Positions 1-8,931 are shown, numbered from the stretch's first letter. The stretch: 60,066 nt of DNA from Acidobacteriaceae bacterium (GCA_003151435.1 PLXP01000211.1:1-60066), one strand, 5' to 3'. Program-made: numbers and translations. The notes: a model not told the origin generated them from the sequence alone.

Positions 1-2
1 TG

Positions 3-674
3 CAGTCCGCAGGAGCTACGCCCGTCGTCGTTCCTCTGCATGAGCGCCAGGATCGTGTGGCGCGGCTTCTCGCCGGGGTTCAGGGGATTCTGCTTCCAGG
101 CAGCGGCTTCGATGTGGACCCGCAAACGTATGGCGAAGATCGCATCGCTGCTTGTGGCGCGGCAGACCCGGCTCGCACAGCGGTGGATGAGTTGCTCCTG
201 CAGGATGCCTTCAGCCTGTACAAGCCGATCCTCGCTATTTGCTACGGAACCCAGGCATTGAACGTGTGGCGGAACGGCAAGCTGATTCAGGACCTGGTGC
301 AGGGTGGAAAGACCGCGGTGAACCATGCTCCCGGTCGAGAAGTCAAAGAGGCCCACCCGGTACGAATCGCGAGTGGGTCGAAGCTGGCGAAACTCGCGCC
401 GGCAGGAGCGGAGACCGCTCTGGTCAACTCAAGCCACCATCAGGCACTGCGCGTACCTGGGGACAACCTCCTGGTCAGCGCGGTCTCGCCCGCCGACGGA
501 GTGATCGAAGGCATCGAACTGGATTCCGAGGATCATTTCGTCATCGGCATCCAATGGCACCCGGAACGCACCTACACGACGAGCCCGTTTTCCCGTGCGA
601 TCTTCGGGGGGTTCGTTGCGGCTGCGGCAGCCTGGCGTCCGCGCAGGGTGGAAGAGTCGGTCACGCCCGCATGA
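3..674 (+). CDS. Class I glutamine amidotransferase, PuuD/peptidase C26-like (5' partial)
   Basis: The frame is open to the left edge of the window, so the N-terminus is missing; the ORF-track GTG at 57 is an internal codon. Visible family features are the nucleophile region ICYGTQ, a hydrophobic LLPGSGFDV strand before it, and the catalytic His-Glu pair in GIQWHPE near the C-terminus. This fits the gamma-glutamyl-gamma-aminobutyrate hydrolase (peptidase C26) group, cytoplasmic hydrolases of gamma-glutamyl bonds. The substrate cannot be deduced. The stop overlaps the rsmG start (ATGA, 671-674), so the two genes are probably translationally coupled. Some amidotransferases of this class act on other gamma-glutamyl amides. 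Confidence 0.85.
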   Translation, partial: QSAGATPVVVPLHERQDRVARLLAGVQGILLPGSGFDVDPQTYGEDRIAACGAADPARTAVDELLLQDAFSLYKPILAICYGTQALNVWRNGKLIQDLVQGGKTAVNHAPGREVKEAHPVRIASGSKLAKLAPAGAETALVNSSHHQALRVPGDNLLVSAVSPADGVIEGIELDSEDHFVIGIQWHPERTYTTSPFSRAIFGGFVAAAAAWRPRRVEESVTPA

Positions 675-1339
675 ACACGGGGACACCGCCGGACTCCGCG
701 CAAGGAACTGCTGCTGGTGAGAGATTGGCGGCGCTGCTGGCAGAAGCCGCTCTTCCCGCCTTGGATCCCGTTGTTCTGCGGGCATTCGAGTCGTATCTGG
801 CGCTTCTTCTTCGTTGGAACAGCCGGATCAATCTGACCGCGATCCGCGACGAGGACGGAATTCTCAAGCGTCACTTCGTCGAGTCAATCGCCTGCGCCTG
901 TGCCCTTCCCGAGAACATTGCCACACTGCTCGACTTTGGATCAGGCGCGGGTTTTCCCGGAATTCCGATCGCGCTGTGCCGTCCGTCCATCCTCGTCACA
1001 CTGGCTGAGTCGCAGAGCAAGAAGGCCGCCTTCCTGCAGGAAGCCGTCCGCGTACTGGGACTTTCCACCAAGGTGCACGGCGCCCGGGCCGATGGCCTGG
1101 CGGTGCAGTTCGATTGTGTGACCCTGCGCGCGGTGGACCGCATGTCTGAGGCCGTCACGGCAGCCGGTGAGCTGGTTTCACCCGGAGGGTATCTGGCGGT
1201 GATGACGACCCAGGGCGAGCTCCGAGCCGTGCAGTCCGCCGCGGGGCCTGGATTCCGCTGGGACAGCCAGCACCCGCTGCCTGGCAGCGAGGTCCAGGTC
1301 CCGGACGGGCGGATCCTGGCCATTGCCACTCGCGTTTAG
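671..1339 (+). CDS. rsmG: 16S rRNA (guanine-527-N7)-methyltransferase RsmG
   Basis: A 222-residue SAM-dependent methyltransferase of the GidB/RsmG family, which methylates G527 of 16S rRNA in the small subunit. The SAM-binding loop LLDFGSGAGFPGIPIA, the N-terminal LLRWNSRINLTAIRD segment and TLRAVDRM are all typical. The ORF track starts the frame at 239, but the ATG at 671 gives the family's usual length and overlaps the upstream stop by 4 bases. The usual gidA (mnmG) neighbour is absent; an amidotransferase occupies that place. Position next to parS-parA-parB matches the classic origin-proximal gidB-soj-spo0J order. The 3' end meets the convergent DUF3788 gene with a 4-base overlap. Confidence 0.96.
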   Translation: MNTGTPPDSAQGTAAGERLAALLAEAALPALDPVVLRAFESYLALLLRWNSRINLTAIRDEDGILKRHFVESIACACALPENIATLLDFGSGAGFPGIPIALCRPSILVTLAESQSKKAAFLQEAVRVLGLSTKVHGARADGLAVQFDCVTLRAVDRMSEAVTAAGELVSPGGYLAVMTTQGELRAVQSAAGPGFRWDSQHPLPGSEVQVPDGRILAIATRV

Positions 1340-1761
1340 TTTGCCAGCTTGATCTCCACCAGCTTGTGGATTGCCGAGAGTTGGCTTGTCCGTCGCACAA
1401 TGAGCGAGATGCCGGTTCCTTCCGCGTAGCGTTTGGCTTCTTCAAGCGACTTCAGTAACGATTTGGGCAATTTTGCGCCCTTCGCTGCGGCGACCGCGCG
1501 ATCACCAAGCACCAGGGCCACGCGGAAGCAGCCGTTGCATGGACCCATGTACACGATGGTCCGCTTCTTCAACTTCAAGCGGGCCGACCAGCCGTATTTG
1601 TTGGGATTGACCCCTTTCCATTCGACTTCCGAGACGCCCTTTTCCGTCGAGAGCCAATCGATCAGCTTTTGCCAGAGCGCCGCAGTTACGCCCAGCGTCT
1701 CCGTGATTTCCGCAGCCTCAGGAGGCGTGGCTTTCCCGATGAATGCATTCTTGGGTTCCAT
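1336..1761 (-). CDS. DUF3788 family protein
   Basis: A 141-residue protein whose overall pattern matches the DUF3788 family: an N-terminal LWQKLIDWL helix, a WKGVNPNKYGWSARLKLKKRTIVYMGP core, and the closing GISLIVRRTSQLSAIHKLVEIK. The function of the family is not established. There is no signal peptide or membrane segment. It is convergent with rsmG (4-base overlap) and divergent from the parS-parA region, so its promoter must lie in the same intergenic stretch that carries the parS sites. It may be an unrelated gene lodged in the par locus. Confidence 0.75.
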   Translation of the reverse strand: MEPKNAFIGKATPPEAAEITETLGVTAALWQKLIDWLSTEKGVSEVEWKGVNPNKYGWSARLKLKKRTIVYMGPCNGCFRVALVLGDRAVAAAKGAKLPKSLLKSLEEAKRYAEGTGISLIVRRTSQLSAIHKLVEIKLAN

Positions 1762-1859
1762 ATCGAGCCTTTCCGTTGATTGGTACAGAGTCTACTCCAG
1801 CAAATCGGACCAGGCGTGAAGGAAGTGCGAACCGGCAGTGAGTTAGGGGAGGAAGAGAC

Positions 1860-1875
1860 TGTTCCACGTGGAACA
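1860..1875. promoter_or_regulatory. parS centromere site 1
   Basis: A perfect 16-bp palindrome, TGTTCCACGTGGAACA, matching the chromosomal parS consensus TGTTNCACGTGNAACA bound by ParB. It is 38 bases from an identical copy and about 300 bases upstream of parA. Confidence 0.95.
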
Positions 1876-1897
1876 TCGCTTTCTCAAGGATGTGCAG

Positions 1898-1913
1898 TGT
1901 TCCACGTGGAACA
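1898..1913. promoter_or_regulatory. parS centromere site 2
   Basis: A second perfect copy of TGTTCCACGTGGAACA. The 38-bp centre-to-centre spacing (between three and four helical turns) suggests a paired nucleation site for ParB spreading. Confidence 0.95.
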
Positions 1914-2167
1914 TGAGCTCTTTTGTGATCGGACCAGCCTTGCAATCCCCGGCATTTTAGGCCTCAAAAGCGAGGCAGTTTTCCACCGATGAGGACGTTT
2001 TCAGGCGAATTCGTGGGCGCGCCCGTGCCTGTGTGGAAGCCTATACCCCTCAACCACTTGAGGCCGAGTCACCTTCGTACGCTCCGGACGCTTTCCACAG
2101 CCCGGCGCCGTTCTCCACAGGCGCCCTCACTACACGCAACAGCCCTCGCACTTTAGTCTGGATTGCC

Positions 2168-3022
2168 ATGGGGAAAATTGTAGGGGTAGTCAACCAAAAA
2201 GGCGGGGTGGGCAAAACCACCACCGCCATTAACCTCGCCGCGTGTCTGGCCATCGAAGGCATGAAGGTCCTCCTCGTCGACTGCGATCCCCAGGCAAATG
2301 CCTCCTCGGGGCTGGGCTTTCAGCGCGATGATGCGCGCCACTCCATCTACGACGTGTTAATGGGCCTGGCTCCGGCCGACCAGGTGATTCTGCCCACCGA
2401 CATCGAAAACCTCTCGATGCTGCCCGGTTCCAAAAACCTGACCGGCGCCAACATTGAGCTCGCCGCCGCAGAAGATCGCGCTTTGCGGTTGCGCCAGGCG
2501 CTCGAGCCGGTTCGCGACTCCTACGACCTCATCATTCTGGACTGCCCACCGGCCCTCGACCTCCTCACCCTGAACGTGCTCGCGGCGGCCAACACCCTCA
2601 TCGTGACCATGCAGGCTGAATACTTCGCCCTGGAAGGCATCTCTGAGCTGATTTCCACCCTTGAGAGGGTTCAGGCCGCGTTCAACCCCGAGGTGTTCAT
2701 CGAGGGCGTGCTCCTGACCATGTACGACGACCGCACCAACCTCGCACAGCAGGTGACGGAGACGCTGCGCGAATACTTCCAGGAGCGGCTCTTCCGCACC
2801 GTGATTCCGCGCAACGTGCGCCTGGCCGAGGCCCCAAGCCACGGGAAACCCGTTGCGCTCTATGATCCGCGCTCGCGCGGCACTGAGGCGTACTTCGAGT
2901 TGGCGGGAGAGTTCCTGGCGCGTAACAACATGGAGAGCCCCCGCAGCCTCGCTCGCAAAAAGGCATCGAGCTCGAAGCCGGCGGCTCCGCAACGCACGGT
3001 CCGCTTCTGGCCTTACTCGTAA
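2168..3022 (+). CDS. parA: Chromosome partitioning ATPase ParA (Soj)
   Basis: A 284-residue Walker-type ATPase that moves ParB-parS complexes over the nucleoid. The deviant Walker A motif [14 protein letters not shown] lies near residue 11, followed by [12 protein letters not shown] and the Walker B-like [15 protein letters not shown]. The ATG at 2168 ([10 protein letters not shown]) puts the P-loop at the position normal for Soj proteins without an N-terminal helix-turn-helix. The frame stays open upstream to a GTG at 2033, but that 45-residue extension is Pro/Ser/Thr-rich and would cover the DnaA-box-like repeats, so it is disfavoured. No strong ribosome binding site precedes 2168. parB follows after about 95 bases, and the basic tail ([12 protein letters not shown]) may bind DNA. 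Confidence 0.95.
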   Translation: MGKIVGVVNQKGGVGKTTTAINLAACLAIEGMKVLLVDCDPQANASSGLGFQRDDARHSIYDVLMGLAPADQVILPTDIENLSMLPGSKNLTGANIELAAAEDRALRLRQALEPVRDSYDLIILDCPPALDLLTLNVLAAANTLIVTMQAEYFALEGISELISTLERVQAAFNPEVFIEGVLLTMYDDRTNLAQQVTETLREYFQERLFRTVIPRNVRLAEAPSHGKPVALYDPRSRGTEAYFELAGEFLARNNMESPRSLARKKASSSKPAAPQRTVRFWPYS

Positions 3023-3117
3023 ACGCCCGCTTGGGCCACTGAAGTTCCGGCACCGAAGTTGAACCACCGAAGACACAAGCATCACCCGGCCAATCGCCGG
3101 CATAAAGGACATTGAAT

Positions 3118-4014
3118 ATGAGCGCCCCCGCCATCGATACCAAACGCCGCGCCCTGGGTAAAGGGCTGGATTCTCTTCTTCCCCGCGTACAGGCCCCCGC
3201 CGCCCCACACCCTGAGAATGAAGGCGGCAAACCACGCGAAATTCCCGTGGATCAGATTGACCGCAATCCCTTCCAGACACGCTCCCAGGTCAATGAAGAT
3301 CAGTTGGGCGAGTTGGCGGCATCCATCGCGGCCAATGGCGTGGTCCAGCCCATCCTGCTCCGGCCCCAGGCCAATGGCCGCTTCCAACTCATTGCCGGCG
3401 AGCGCCGCTGGCGCGCCTCCAAGCTCGCCGGCAAGACGACTGTTCCGGCCATCCTGCGCCAGGTATCGGACGAGCAGGCGATGGAGATCACCATCGTCGA
3501 AAACCTGCAACGGGCCGACCTGAACCCCATGGAGCAGGCGCGGGCGTTTGAACGGCTTTCGCGCGAGTTTCACATGACCCAGGAACAGATGGCGGTCCGC
3601 ACCGGGAAGGACCGTGCAAGCGTCGCCAACTTCCTGCGGCTGCTGCGGTTACCCGCCGGCGTTCAATCCCGAGTTGAGACGGGTGAACTGAGCTTTGGGC
3701 ACGCTCGAGCGCTCCTCGCTTTCGAACACGCTGAGGAGATCGAGAAGGCTGCGCAACGGGTCGCTGCACTTTCGCTTTCTGTTCGCCAAACGGAGACCTA
3801 TGTCCAGGGTCTCCTGCATCCCGAACGCCTCAAAAAGGACCCCAAGCCGGAGCCTGTGGTCGATCCCAACGTTCGCGAAGTCAAGGACCGGTTGCAGCGC
3901 GCACTGGGCCTCAAGGTCAGCATCGAAGATCACAACGGCCGCGGCAAAGTCATCATCGAGTACGCCAAGCTTGAAGACTTCGACACCCTGCTGGAGCAGT
4001 TGGCAGGAAAGTAA
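3118..4014 (+). CDS. parB: ParB/Spo0J chromosome partitioning protein (CTPase clamp)
   Basis: A 298-residue protein with the full Spo0J layout: the N-terminal ParA-interacting start KRRALGKGLDSLLP, the ParB/sulfiredoxin fold with NPFQTR and the CTP/DNA-loading motif GERRWRAS, a helix-turn-helix region (TQEQMAVRTGKDRASVANFLRLL), and a C-terminal dimerisation segment ending KVIIEYAKLEDFDTLLEQL. The ATG at 3118 is chosen over the track's TTG at 3112 because AAAGGA at 3104-3109 is well spaced for it. It binds the two parS sites upstream and works with ParA encoded just before it. Confidence 0.96.
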   Translation: MSAPAIDTKRRALGKGLDSLLPRVQAPAAPHPENEGGKPREIPVDQIDRNPFQTRSQVNEDQLGELAASIAANGVVQPILLRPQANGRFQLIAGERRWRASKLAGKTTVPAILRQVSDEQAMEITIVENLQRADLNPMEQARAFERLSREFHMTQEQMAVRTGKDRASVANFLRLLRLPAGVQSRVETGELSFGHARALLAFEHAEEIEKAAQRVAALSLSVRQTETYVQGLLHPERLKKDPKPEPVVDPNVREVKDRLQRALGLKVSIEDHNGRGKVIIEYAKLEDFDTLLEQLAGK

Positions 4015-4057
4015 TCTGTTTGTTATCAGTCACATAGAGTTGACGCTTCCTTGGCCG

Positions 4058-6346
4058 TCACTCCTTGGCAAGCCTCTCGACCTCCGCCCGTGGAGCATCC
4101 GCGCCCACAATCTGCCGGATTCCCTGCTCCAGCACTTCGTCGCGGCCGGCCTTCACGCCGGCGACGGTCGGCTTGACTTCGATGTCTGCCTTGATGCCAA
4201 CGCGCTGCGTAGGCCGTTTATCGGGGTAGTAGACGCCGAGGCCGCTGATCAGTCCCCGCAAGTCTCCCGGAAGAGGAATTGTCGAGACGTTGCCATCGGC
4301 TCCGGCGGTGGTGCTGCCCACCACAACAGCGTTGGGAGCGGACCGCAGTGCCATTGCCGTGTATTCGGCCTGGCTCTGAGAAACTTCGTCCACCAGGATC
4401 ACCACCTTGCCGCCGTAGTGAGGCAGCGCGGGGTCTATCGCGAGGGGATCGGCAAAGCGGAACGCTCCGGGATTGCTCAGGTCGCATTGTGTAAAGGTGA
4501 CGAAGGGAGTGTGACCGGTCACCAGCAGCGATCCCAGAACAAAGGGCATGAAGTCCGACGGATAGTTTCGGATATCGACAATCAGACCCTTCGTTTCTTT
4601 GGCGAGATCGATGTAGTGGGGCACATCGACCGCTTTAATCGTGGAGAGTTTCACGTACGCCACGTCTTTTGAGAGCAGACGAAATGTGTCGCCGGGCAAA
4701 TCGTGCGTGCCATGCCCAGCTGTGGCGGCCACATGCACTCGGTTGGCGCTAAGCTGGACCATTTCATTGCCACGGCGAACCTGGACGGACGCCGCGCCGC
4801 ATTTTCCTCTCGTCAAACCCTGCGCCATATCCCGCAGCCGCGCCGCCTGGTTTGAATCCGCATACAGCGGAGTCCACGTTGCCACCAGTTTGGTCACGGC
4901 CACGCCGTCAAGTTCATTCACGATATCTCCGGCTTTGAATTCGGAGGCAGACTCGGCCTCTTTGGTGGAATACCCGGTGACGACGGGCTGGTCGTCGATG
5001 AACCGCATGTCGATGGGGAGAGCGCATTCACCCACGGGCGGACGTACCTGCAATGAACTCCAGAGGTTCGCGTGGGTGTCGTTTGCTCTTGCAATCAACT
5101 CCATCATCGCCAGTTGATAGGCGTCCTTGTCTTTGGCGAGCGCAACCTTGGGGATGAATTCGCTCAGCACCTGCGGCCAGTTCTGCCCTGCGACCTCGCG
5201 ATAGGGCGCCCAGTACTGCATGATGTTCCACAGGCGGTACAGGGCGAGGATTTGATAGCCGGGGTCGGGAAACTTGACGGCAGAGTACGTCAGCTCATGA
5301 TCGAAGGACGGATTGCCTGTGTATTTCACCAGCGAAACGTAGAACTGTTGACTCTCAACTCGGTTCTCATAGATGTGTTCCAGGCGCTCGCTCAGCGGCT
5401 TTCCAAGTACCTCCTGGTGGTGGATCCAGTCGAGGTCCGGTTTGATGTCGAGGTTGTCGAGAGTCACGTGCGCGCACGGTTTGCAGTCGGGCACCTGGCC
5501 GAGCCCATCGATCCATTGCACCAGCGCGGCGTTGGCCTGTGCGCGATCGGTCGCCGCCAGCATCCTGGGCATCACGCGAAACAGCTCGTAGTCCCAATGG
5601 CGCTGGCCTGAAGTGACTTGCGGATGGTGATACTTCAGGAAGCCCCACACTCTGCCCAGGGTGGCGAGGTTCTCGATCTGGATGGGAGTGAGATGATCCA
5701 TCGCGATGCGCGAGCCCGTATCGAACTCGTGGTCCGTGTCCAAAACGGTGCGCGGCTTGGGCGGCGCCGCGGGCGCGTCCGCAATCGGCTTCCCATCGAC
5801 GAGCAGTTGCAGATCGTCGGCCCACGCCGTGCCGGTGCCGGAGGCTAGAACGCCGAATACGAGCCTATCCGCATGTGAATTCACTGGCAATTTGATGGAA
5901 TACTCGGCCCAGTCCCTGGTGCCATGCACCTTCTGGTCCTGCATATTCGTAAAGGCCACCGAGTTCCCGTCCGCATCTTCACGCATCCACAAGCCGACGA
6001 AATCGCTTACGTCCTGCAAGCGCAGAAATCCGCGCAGTTCGATCTCCGTTCCCGCAAAATCCATAGGAAGGCTCTTCGTCAAAGTCGAAAAAGTACCTTC
6101 GCTGTCCGGCTTGCGTTCCAGCCGTGCAGACCATTGCCCGGAGTGAGCAATCTTGTTGTCCGCCGCGATGGTTGCCGCGGGGCCGCCATGCCAGCCTGTG
6201 GGCAGGCCGCCGCCCTCCTCGACTTCAAAGCCAAGGACCTTCTGGACGGTCTGCCGCTCGGGCAAAGGGTCCGCTTTTGTTGCTGTTTGTGCGTGCAGAC
6301 AGAGCGTACATGAAAACAAGAGGGCAATAAGTGGGCTCTTCTTCAT
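4058..6346 (-). CDS. Secreted S41-family (C-terminal processing-type) peptidase with N-terminal beta-sandwich domain
   Basis: About 762 residues. The start MKKSPLIALLFSCTLCLHAQ (6346) gives a clean signal peptide; a second ATG at 6358 (MILRMKK) is nearly as good. The 60 codons before it in the ORF track are not signal-like. Residues about 25-190 look like a carbohydrate-binding-like beta-sandwich (GFEVEEGG, YSIKLPVNSHADRLVFGVLA). A PDZ-like stretch (FKAGDIVNELDGVAVTKL) precedes the S41 core, with GLIVDIRNYP and the Ser region VSQSQAEYTAMALR, where the serine nucleophile is expected, then TTAGADGNVS. It is likely a periplasmic or outer-surface serine peptidase. It stands alone, convergent with parB; the substrate is unknown. 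Confidence 0.85.
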   Translation of the reverse strand: MKKSPLIALLFSCTLCLHAQTATKADPLPERQTVQKVLGFEVEEGGGLPTGWHGGPAATIAADNKIAHSGQWSARLERKPDSEGTFSTLTKSLPMDFAGTEIELRGFLRLQDVSDFVGLWMREDADGNSVAFTNMQDQKVHGTRDWAEYSIKLPVNSHADRLVFGVLASGTGTAWADDLQLLVDGKPIADAPAAPPKPRTVLDTDHEFDTGSRIAMDHLTPIQIENLATLGRVWGFLKYHHPQVTSGQRHWDYELFRVMPRMLAATDRAQANAALVQWIDGLGQVPDCKPCAHVTLDNLDIKPDLDWIHHQEVLGKPLSERLEHIYENRVESQQFYVSLVKYTGNPSFDHELTYSAVKFPDPGYQILALYRLWNIMQYWAPYREVAGQNWPQVLSEFIPKVALAKDKDAYQLAMMELIARANDTHANLWSSLQVRPPVGECALPIDMRFIDDQPVVTGYSTKEAESASEFKAGDIVNELDGVAVTKLVATWTPLYADSNQAARLRDMAQGLTRGKCGAASVQVRRGNEMVQLSANRVHVAATAGHGTHDLPGDTFRLLSKDVAYVKLSTIKAVDVPHYIDLAKETKGLIVDIRNYPSDFMPFVLGSLLVTGHTPFVTFTQCDLSNPGAFRFADPLAIDPALPHYGGKVVILVDEVSQSQAEYTAMALRSAPNAVVVGSTTAGADGNVSTIPLPGDLRGLISGLGVYYPDKRPTQRVGIKADIEVKPTVAGVKAGRDEVLEQGIRQIVGADAPRAEVERLAKE

Positions 6347-6358
6347 GCGAAGAATCAT

Positions 6359-7032
6359 ATTCCCGGCAATCGCGAGGTGGTTCCCGAGAACACATACCGC
6401 CGGGTGCCCCACCCTAACCCACAAACTCCGGGTGCCCCATCCTTTCGCAGTCTCACCGCGAAAGGGTGGGAGACCACGAACCCCGACCTTTCGGCGTTTC
6501 AAATCCCGGTCACCCTCCCCTCCCTCCCACCGCGCCAACAACCATCCAAAGAAGCTCCAAACAATTCCTTCAAAAACTCTTGCGAACCGCCAATTCCGCC
6601 GCCTTCCACGGCAATTCTTGCCCCGTTTCGACGCATCGCGGGCCGACTTTTGACGTTTTACCAGGCCCCCTCACACGTCGCACCGCAGGTCGACATCTCT
6701 TGGTCCTTCAAACCGCGCCAACTCCCTCTTTCCTTGACGCGGCGGGCGGCCCTCCCTCCATTTGTTTTCCCGCCCCAACCACAAATCTGGGTGGGCCCCA
6801 TCCTTCGCATGTCCTTTTCAAAACCAAAGGTCCTTCCGCAATCAATGAAGCCGAGCCCTACCAATTTTGTTTGTCCTTTGATTCCTCTGACGCTCCCTGT
6901 AGCCGCATGGGTCTGGCTATGTGCGCGTTCCAGCGCGGTCGAGGTTGAGCAGGACCATTCGCTATACTCGGGTCATCGAGGCGCAGCCGCGAAAAATGAG
7001 AACAGCGACGCGCTCATCTGGAGATTTCTGCA
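6359..7032. other. Intergenic region with dispersed GGTGCCCCA(T/C)CC repeats; no credible gene
   Basis: This 670-base gap between divergent genes has open frames (for example 6377-7060) whose translations are Pro/Ser-rich with no recognisable motif. It contains several copies of a GGTGCCCCA(C/T)CCT-type repeat (about 6402, 6431 and a variant near 6793), one forming a hairpin. GGAG at 7020-7023 serves the next gene. Confidence 0.6.
6436..6470. repeat. Hairpin-forming CCCATCCTTTCGC repeat
   Basis: CCCATCCTTTCGC (6436-6448) is followed after 9 bases by GCGAAAGGGTGGG (6458-6470): 13 pairs with a single G-T wobble. A related direct copy without the second arm lies just upstream (GGTGCCCCACCCT near 6403). 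Such GGTGCCCCACCC elements look like the short intergenic repeats dispersed in acidobacterial genomes. It is not followed by a T-run, so it is not a typical terminator. Confidence 0.6.
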
Positions 7033-8931
7033 TTGCCCTTTAGCCGTCGTGGATTTTTGAAGTCGCTTTCGAGGACCGCACTGGTTTTATCGCTCGAAGA
7101 TGTGCTGGCGTTGGCTCGTCCCGCGCTGGGGATGGGCGGCCAGCAGCCTGCCGCGCCGCAGAAGCCCGCCGGCAGCGCGCGCCAGGCCTACGAGGCCGCG
7201 GCTCGCCCCGCGCCCAAGGGAACGCCTTCGCCCGTTACAGGTACGCCGCTGGGCGTGCAGTTTGTGGATGTGGCGAAGGAGGCCGGCCTCAATGTGGAGA
7301 CCATCTTCGGCGGCGAACATCGCAACAAATATCTGCTTGAAACCACCGGCTGCGGCGCTGCGTTTTTTGACTACGACCAAGATGACTGGCTGGATATCTT
7401 CCTGGTCAATGGCTGGCGATTGGAAGGCTTTCCCAAGGGCCACGAACCGGTGTGCCACCTCTTCAAAAACAATCGCGACGGCACGTTTACCGATGTGACG
7501 ATCAAGGCGGGACTGGCACGCTCCGGGTGGGGCCAGGCGTGCTGCGTCGGCGATTACAACAACGACGGCTGGAACGATCTCTTCGTCAGCTACTACGGCC
7601 AGAACGCGTTGTTCCGCAACAACGGCAATGGAACCTTTGCCGATGTGACGAAGGAGGCCGGCCTGCTGCAGGACCGGCTGCGCTGGAATTCAGGCTGCGC
7701 GTTTCTCGATTACGACAAGGACGGCCGCCTCGACCTGTTTGTCGGCAACTACATCGACTTTGACGTGAAGACGGCTCCGGCGCCCGAAGATGCCAATTGC
7801 ACCTACAAGGGAATCGTGGTGGCGTGCGGACCGCCTGGCCTGGATGGCGGCAAAAACCTGCTCTACCACAACAACGGCGACGGCACGTTTACCGACGTGA
7901 GCCAGAAGGCCGGCATGTGGGGCACGCTGGGAACCTATGCGCTGAGCTGCGGTGTGGCTGACCTCGACGGAGATGGCTGGCCCGACATCTACGTGGCCAA
8001 CGATTCCACCTCCGCCACTTTCTATCAGAACCAGAAAGACGGCACGTTCAAGGACCAGGCAATTGAGGCAGGTGTGGCCTACTCACCCGATGGCAAACCC
8101 CAGGCGGGTATGGGCGTCTCCATTGGTGACTACAACCGCGACGGATTGCTCGACATTGTGAAGACCAACTTCGCCGGCGACACGGATTCGCTCTACATGA
8201 ATCTGGGCGATGGGTCCTTCGACGATCGCACCTATCAGGCCGGTTTGGGCATCAATACGCGGCTCCTGGGCTGGGGAGTCAGCTTCATTGACATCGATAA
8301 CGACGGCTGGCTCGACATCCTGGTGGCCAACGGGCATGTCTATCCCGAAGTGGATGGGACCCAGGTGGACGCGGCCTACGCCGAGCGCAAATATCTCTAT
8401 CGCAACCTGCGTAACGGGCAGTTTGAAGACGTGAGCCTCACCGGCGGCACCGGCATTACGGCGGCAGCCAAGGCGCGCGGCTTTGCCATCGGCGACTATG
8501 ACAACGACGGCGACATGGATGCGGTGGTGAACTGCGTCAATGCGGTTCCCCAACTGCTGCGCTGCGACTCTACGCTGAACCGGAGCTGGGTGAAAATTCG
8601 CCTGGTGGGTACCAGGAGCAATCGCACCGGCATTGGCGCGGAGATCAAGGTGGTGGCGCAAACCGGCACCCCTGTTTTGACCGCCAAGCCCGCCACCCCG
8701 CTGACCCAGATTGAGGCGGTCCGATCGTGCAACGGCTACTACTCCGCCAGCGACCTGAGGATTCACTTCGGGCTGGGAGAGGCAAAGAAGGTGGACCTGG
8801 TCGAGATTCGCTGGCCTTCCGGTACGGTCGACACGCTGAAGGACCTGGACGTGAATCACCTCTACGTTGTCCAGGAGGGTGGCAAGCTTCTGAAGGCTGA
8901 AGCGCTCGTTCCGGCAAAAACGAAGGCCTGA
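7033..8931 (+). CDS. CRTAC1-like FG-GAP/VCBS repeat protein with C-terminal ASPIC/UnbV domain, Tat-exported
   Basis: A 632-residue exported protein. The TTG start at 7033 is supported by GGAG at 7020-7023 and gives MPFSRRGFLKSLSRTALVLS, a twin-arginine signal. Residues about 70-490 contain seven FG-GAP/VCBS calcium-loop repeats (FDYDQDDWLDIF, VGDYNNDGWNDLF, LDYDKDGRLDLF, ADLDGDGWPDIY, GDYNRDGLLDIV, IDIDNDGWLDIL, GDYDNDGDMDAVV), consistent with a beta-propeller. The C-terminus (GIGAEIKVVAQ, HFGLGEAKKVDLVEIRWPSG) matches ASPIC/UnbV. In acidobacteria and planctomycetes such proteins often neighbour TPR and TonB-receptor genes, as here; their role is not settled, with adhesion or glycan handling being proposals. 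Confidence 0.92.
   Translation: MPFSRRGFLKSLSRTALVLSLEDVLALARPALGMGGQQPAAPQKPAGSARQAYEAAARPAPKGTPSPVTGTPLGVQFVDVAKEAGLNVETIFGGEHRNKYLLETTGCGAAFFDYDQDDWLDIFLVNGWRLEGFPKGHEPVCHLFKNNRDGTFTDVTIKAGLARSGWGQACCVGDYNNDGWNDLFVSYYGQNALFRNNGNGTFADVTKEAGLLQDRLRWNSGCAFLDYDKDGRLDLFVGNYIDFDVKTAPAPEDANCTYKGIVVACGPPGLDGGKNLLYHNNGDGTFTDVSQKAGMWGTLGTYALSCGVADLDGDGWPDIYVANDSTSATFYQNQKDGTFKDQAIEAGVAYSPDGKPQAGMGVSIGDYNRDGLLDIVKTNFAGDTDSLYMNLGDGSFDDRTYQAGLGINTRLLGWGVSFIDIDNDGWLDILVANGHVYPEVDGTQVDAAYAERKYLYRNLRNGQFEDVSLTGGTGITAAAKARGFAIGDYDNDGDMDAVVNCVNAVPQLLRCDSTLNRSWVKIRLVGTRSNRTGIGAEIKVVAQTGTPVLTAKPATPLTQIEAVRSCNGYYSASDLRIHFGLGEAKKVDLVEIRWPSGTVDTLKDLDVNHLYVVQEGGKLLKAEALVPAKTKA

Larger units (their letters stand above)
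1762..2167. other. Intergenic region with parS pair and DnaA-box-like 9-mers (possible origin segment)
   Basis: About 400 bases between the DUF3788 gene and the chosen parA start. It holds two parS palindromes and three same-strand 9-mers related to the DnaA box TTATCCACA: TTTTCCACC at 1979, CTTTCCACA at 2091 and TTCTCCACA at 2111, the last with one mismatch. Together with rsmG-parAB this resembles an origin-proximal segment. No clear AT-rich unwinding element is visible, so origin function is only inferred. Confidence 0.4.

Noticed and set aside
239-670. 5' extension of the rsmG frame in the ORF track
   Set aside because: It lies out of frame over the amidotransferase gene; the conserved RsmG sequence starts at 671 with an ATGA overlap.
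2033-2167. N-terminal extension of ParA from a GTG at 2033
   Set aside because: Non-conserved Pro/Ser-rich translation lying over the DnaA-box-like repeats; the Soj sequence starts at 2168.
3695-4672. Plus-strand 325-codon ORF
   Set aside because: Shadow of parB and of the S41 peptidase gene on the other strand; Arg/Ser-rich with no motif.
6377-7060. Plus-strand ORF of 227 codons
   Set aside because: Pro/Ser-rich translation of repeat-bearing intergenic DNA; no family resemblance and it overlaps the supported TTG start at 7033.
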